Assembly: GCA_947311845.1 (NCBI GenBank)
Contig: CAMZMU010000075.1
Span: 21,238,747 to 21,302,746 of the forward strand
Direction: 5' to 3'
Length of the DNA stretch: 64,000 bases
Source: Poa pratensis
Taxonomy: Eukaryota > Streptophyta > Magnoliopsida > Poales > Poaceae
A program made the position numbers and the translations under genes. The notes below the pieces were generated by a model. That model made no database searches and was not told where the DNA came from. It was given only the letters and a program-made list of their open reading frames with translations. Shown piece after piece: positions 61,850-64,000 of the stretch (its first letter is position 1; every line of letters begins with the position of its first letter).

Positions 61850-62632
61850 TGACCTTTCCCCCTGGCGCTGGCAGCAGAGACGCCGCCTTGGGCTTCCCCC
61901 TGGCGCTGGCCGCGCCGTCCTCTGCGAGCTTCCTCACCGCCTCCTCCGCGCCGCCCACCGCCAGCACCTCCGCGACCGCCCGCTCGCCGCCGGCCATGAC
62001 GAGGTTGAGCAGCGCGGACGCCGCGTTCTCCCTGGCCCTCCCGGTCTCGGCGCCGCCGGGCTCGACAAGGTCCACGAGGATGCGCACCCCCGACACCATG
62101 GCGAACGCGGCCAGGCTCTCGGCGCACCTAGCCACCTGCGCGACTACGGCCGTCGCGTCCTCCACGATCCCGGTCCGCCCGTCCATCATCACGAGCGAGA
62201 ACAGCGCCCGCACGGCGCCGAGCTCGACGAGGGCCGCCCGGTTGAGCGGGTACAGCGCGACACCGAAGAGCGCCTTGAGGGCGTCCTTGGTGGCGGGGTG
62301 CCCCTCCCGTTCCCGCGGGAGGAGCGCGATGAACGCGGCAAGGAGGGGCCGCTTTTTGCCCCCTGGCGAACGCGGCCAGGTTCTCGGCGCACCCAGCCAC
62401 CTGCGCGACTACGGCCGTCGCGTCCTCCACGATCCCGGTCCGCCCGCCCGTCATCACGAGCGAGAACAGCGCCCGCACGGCGCCGAGCTCGACGAGGGGG
62501 CGCCCGGTTGAGCGGGTACAGGGCGACACCGAAGAGCGCCTTGAGGGCGTCCTTGGTGGCGCGGGTGCCCCTCCCGTTCCCGCGGAGGAGCGCGATGAGC
62601 GCGGCAAGGAGGGGCCGCTTTTTGCCTTGAGC
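61850..62632 (-). pseudogene. ARM-repeat fragment of a plant U-box (PUB)-type protein
   Basis: The minus-strand frame at 61713-62213 reads VELGAVRALFSLVM-type repeats: RTGIVEDATAVVAQVARCAE, VSGVRILVDLVEPG, ARENAASALLNLVMAGGERA, GGAEEAVRKLAEDG. This is the C-terminal armadillo region of PUB-ARM E3 ligases. There is no U-box and no start, and the frame breaks upstream of 62213. The segment 62101-62366 is tandemly repeated at 62367-62632. As a captured or duplicated fragment it is unlikely to encode a working ligase. Confidence 0.7.
62101..62632 (-). repeat. 266-bp tandem duplication inside the ARM fragment
   Basis: GCGAACGCGGCCAGG.TCTCGG starts at 62101 and 62367. Both copies run to GGAGGGGCCGCTTTTTGCC with few differences. 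266 is not a multiple of three, so the second copy is read in a different frame. Confidence 0.88.
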
Positions 62633-62667
62633 GCGATGAGATGTTGCCGCCGATTTTGTTCTTCAGT

Positions 62668-63411
62668 TTAGGTGTAGCTGCCCCCGATTCCTACCTGCTG
62701 CTCGCGTACGCGTACGGCGGCTGCTTCTCGTGTCCGGCCGCCGACGGAGAGACGGATCAGCTCCTGCTGCTCGCGTCCCAGCCGAGGCCACCTGCTGCTC
62801 GCGTCCCAGCGTCCGCTCTTGGTGCTCACGCGTCTGTCCGGCCGCCGCCGCCTGCTGCTCTCCTCCGGACGCCGCTTCCCGCTGCTCTCCTCCGGACGCC
62901 ACAGCCCGTTGCTCTCCTCCGGCCGTCGCCGCCGGCTCAAGGCCGAGTACTGGTGGTACCGCCACCAGATCGGGACGGGAAAGATAATGTCCACCTTGAT
63001 GAGGTTGTATGCGTCGACGCAGAGGAGGCTGGCGACAGTGGCCGCGGCGTGGTGCGCTGCCGCGTACTCCTCAGCGCGCATGGCGGCCGCGAGCGCGCGG
63101 CACCGTTCGTACCATCGTCTTCCTTCCCGACGAGGAGCATGGCGTTGGTGCGGAGCTGCTATGCGGCGGAGCGTGGAACCGGCAAGATTAGTGGGAGAAA
63201 AAGGGTCAAGAAATTTCCTCGTTCCAACGGACCACGATGGCACAACGTTGCTGGCGTCACAAGCAGGGCCCACAGCCGAGGATTTCACCGCGTCGTCAAG
63301 GATTTTACCAAGACGGACAAAGAACCTGTACCGAATCTCAACGTCGCTTGCATGGTCGAGATATCGGTTCATTTGTGCTCGGGCACCAAATCGCCCTTCT
63401 CCAATATGCAT
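62668..63411 (-). other. GC-rich open region in the candidate Pack-MULE, second captured fragment?
   Basis: 247 codons are open on the minus strand, but plus-strand frames here are open too (266 and 215 codons), so openness is due to composition. The part WYERCRALAAAMRAEEYAAA could be a captured exon; its source is not recognised. A 30-bp unit (CTGCTCTCCTCCGGACGCC) repeats three times at 62852-62930. Confidence 0.3.
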
Positions 63412-64000
63412 TGCCTATGTGAAATGCATTATGAGATGTAAAAATATGTCAGTAGTGTCTTTTTAATGACGTTGTCCATGGTGGCACTTGACAAAGTGTA
63501 TCTACACCTATATGGAGATAATTGTAGTGTCTCTAGCAACCTCGAATAAGTCTCTGCATTGTTTCTCTTGTAGTGAATTAATGTGTGATGGTCAAATAAT
63601 TTTTTTGGATGTTGGTTTTTAGCCGTCTCGGATCTATATTTGTGAAATCATATGCACTGCTATAACATAATATGGATTTGAGGTTAATAGATCAGTCCAA
63701 ATGAACTTACATAAAGTATGCAAATTTTGTAAGATGTTTCAACAATTACTTCCAATTTTAATTCCTTCTCTCATCCATGTATCCAGAAAAAAAGGCGAAA
63801 ATAAATTCAAGTGTGATTAGCTTAGATTCTTTTTTGAAAAAAACTAAACTATACAATAGTGGATGCATAGTTATATAAATTATACTTAGCCTCTTATGAC
63901 CATGCAGACATGGATTCCCATGCCTCGAGAGTGCTTAGGGGTACAATACCAGATGCTTATATACGAGTGCTTAAAGAGAAATAAAATTACCTTATCATTA
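63391..64000. other. Intergenic to window end
   Basis: AT-rich. TTTCTCTTGTAGTG at 63562-63575 resembles an inverted CACTACAAGA-type CACTA end, but no partner end was found. Nothing else is supported. Confidence 0.35.

Larger units (their letters stand above)
61725..63390. mobile_element. Candidate Pack-MULE with captured ARM-repeat gene fragment
   Basis: TTTGGTGCCCGGGCAC (61725-61740) and GTGCTCGGGCACCAAA (63375-63390) are inverted copies with one mismatch; CCGATATC follows inside both ends. Between them lies GC-rich sequence encoding part of a host-type ARM-repeat protein on the minus strand, and no transposase. This is the organisation of Pack-MULEs. A 9-bp target duplication was not found, and inverted similarity beyond about 35 bp is weak, so assignment to Mutator is inferred. 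Confidence 0.5.

Overview
The window is plant nuclear DNA, most likely from a Triticeae-type grass (wheat, barley or Aegilops group). The evidence is intron-containing single-copy plant genes, GC-rich grass first exons, many Stowaway MITEs, a BARE/Angela-type solo LTR, a SIRE/Maximus-type copia element and a CACTA element with TGTGGCGCA-type subterminal repeats. No prokaryotic, organellar or CRISPR feature is visible.

Layout. 1-4005: the 5' part of a decayed Ty3/gypsy element on the minus strand, running off the left edge. 4018-7582: a promoter/5'UTR block present twice; the first copy has no gene behind it. 7583-9446: a four-exon gene for a strongly divergent ubiquitin fused to a ribosomal L40-like tail. 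10796-12880: SYP71-type Qc-SNARE (nine exons, one apparent GC-AG intron). 13448-16620 (minus): PRMT1-type arginine methyltransferase (nine exons, one of 11 nt), convergent with the SNARE gene. 16842-17928: imperfect tandem duplication. 19432-21703: a TIR-bounded, gene-less GC-rich element. 21915-25163: METTL18/HPM1-type protein-histidine methyltransferase. 28069-28821: single-exon OVATE family protein. 29444-30936: complete non-autonomous CACTA element with TSD. 31378-43225: full-length Ty1/copia Sirevirus-type element with nearly identical LTRs, a broken gag-pol and an additional, apparently spliced, env-position ORF. 44177-47538: pseudogene of a conserved plant nuclear-type protein with a LINE-type retroposon in its first intron. 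48250-49457: PIF/Harbinger relic. 49605-51253: BARE/Angela solo LTR with TSD. 51680-53913: older Sirevirus-type relic. 55476-59130 (minus): two-exon 3-ketoacyl-CoA synthase. 59400-61724: MITE relics, a LINE 3' end and an Angela LTR fragment. 61725-63390: candidate Pack-MULE carrying an ARM-repeat (plant U-box type) gene fragment.

The host genes are unrelated housekeeping or developmental genes (ubiquitin/ribosome, membrane fusion, arginine and histidine protein methylation, growth repression, very-long-chain fatty acid synthesis) separated by transposon blocks. They do not form a pathway or operon. The most unusual items are the ubiquitin variant with its duplicated orphan promoter, the spliced extra ORF of the Sirevirus, the Pack-MULE and the retroposon-bearing pseudogene. 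All exon structures were derived by hand from splice consensus and reading-frame continuity; no alignment was run.
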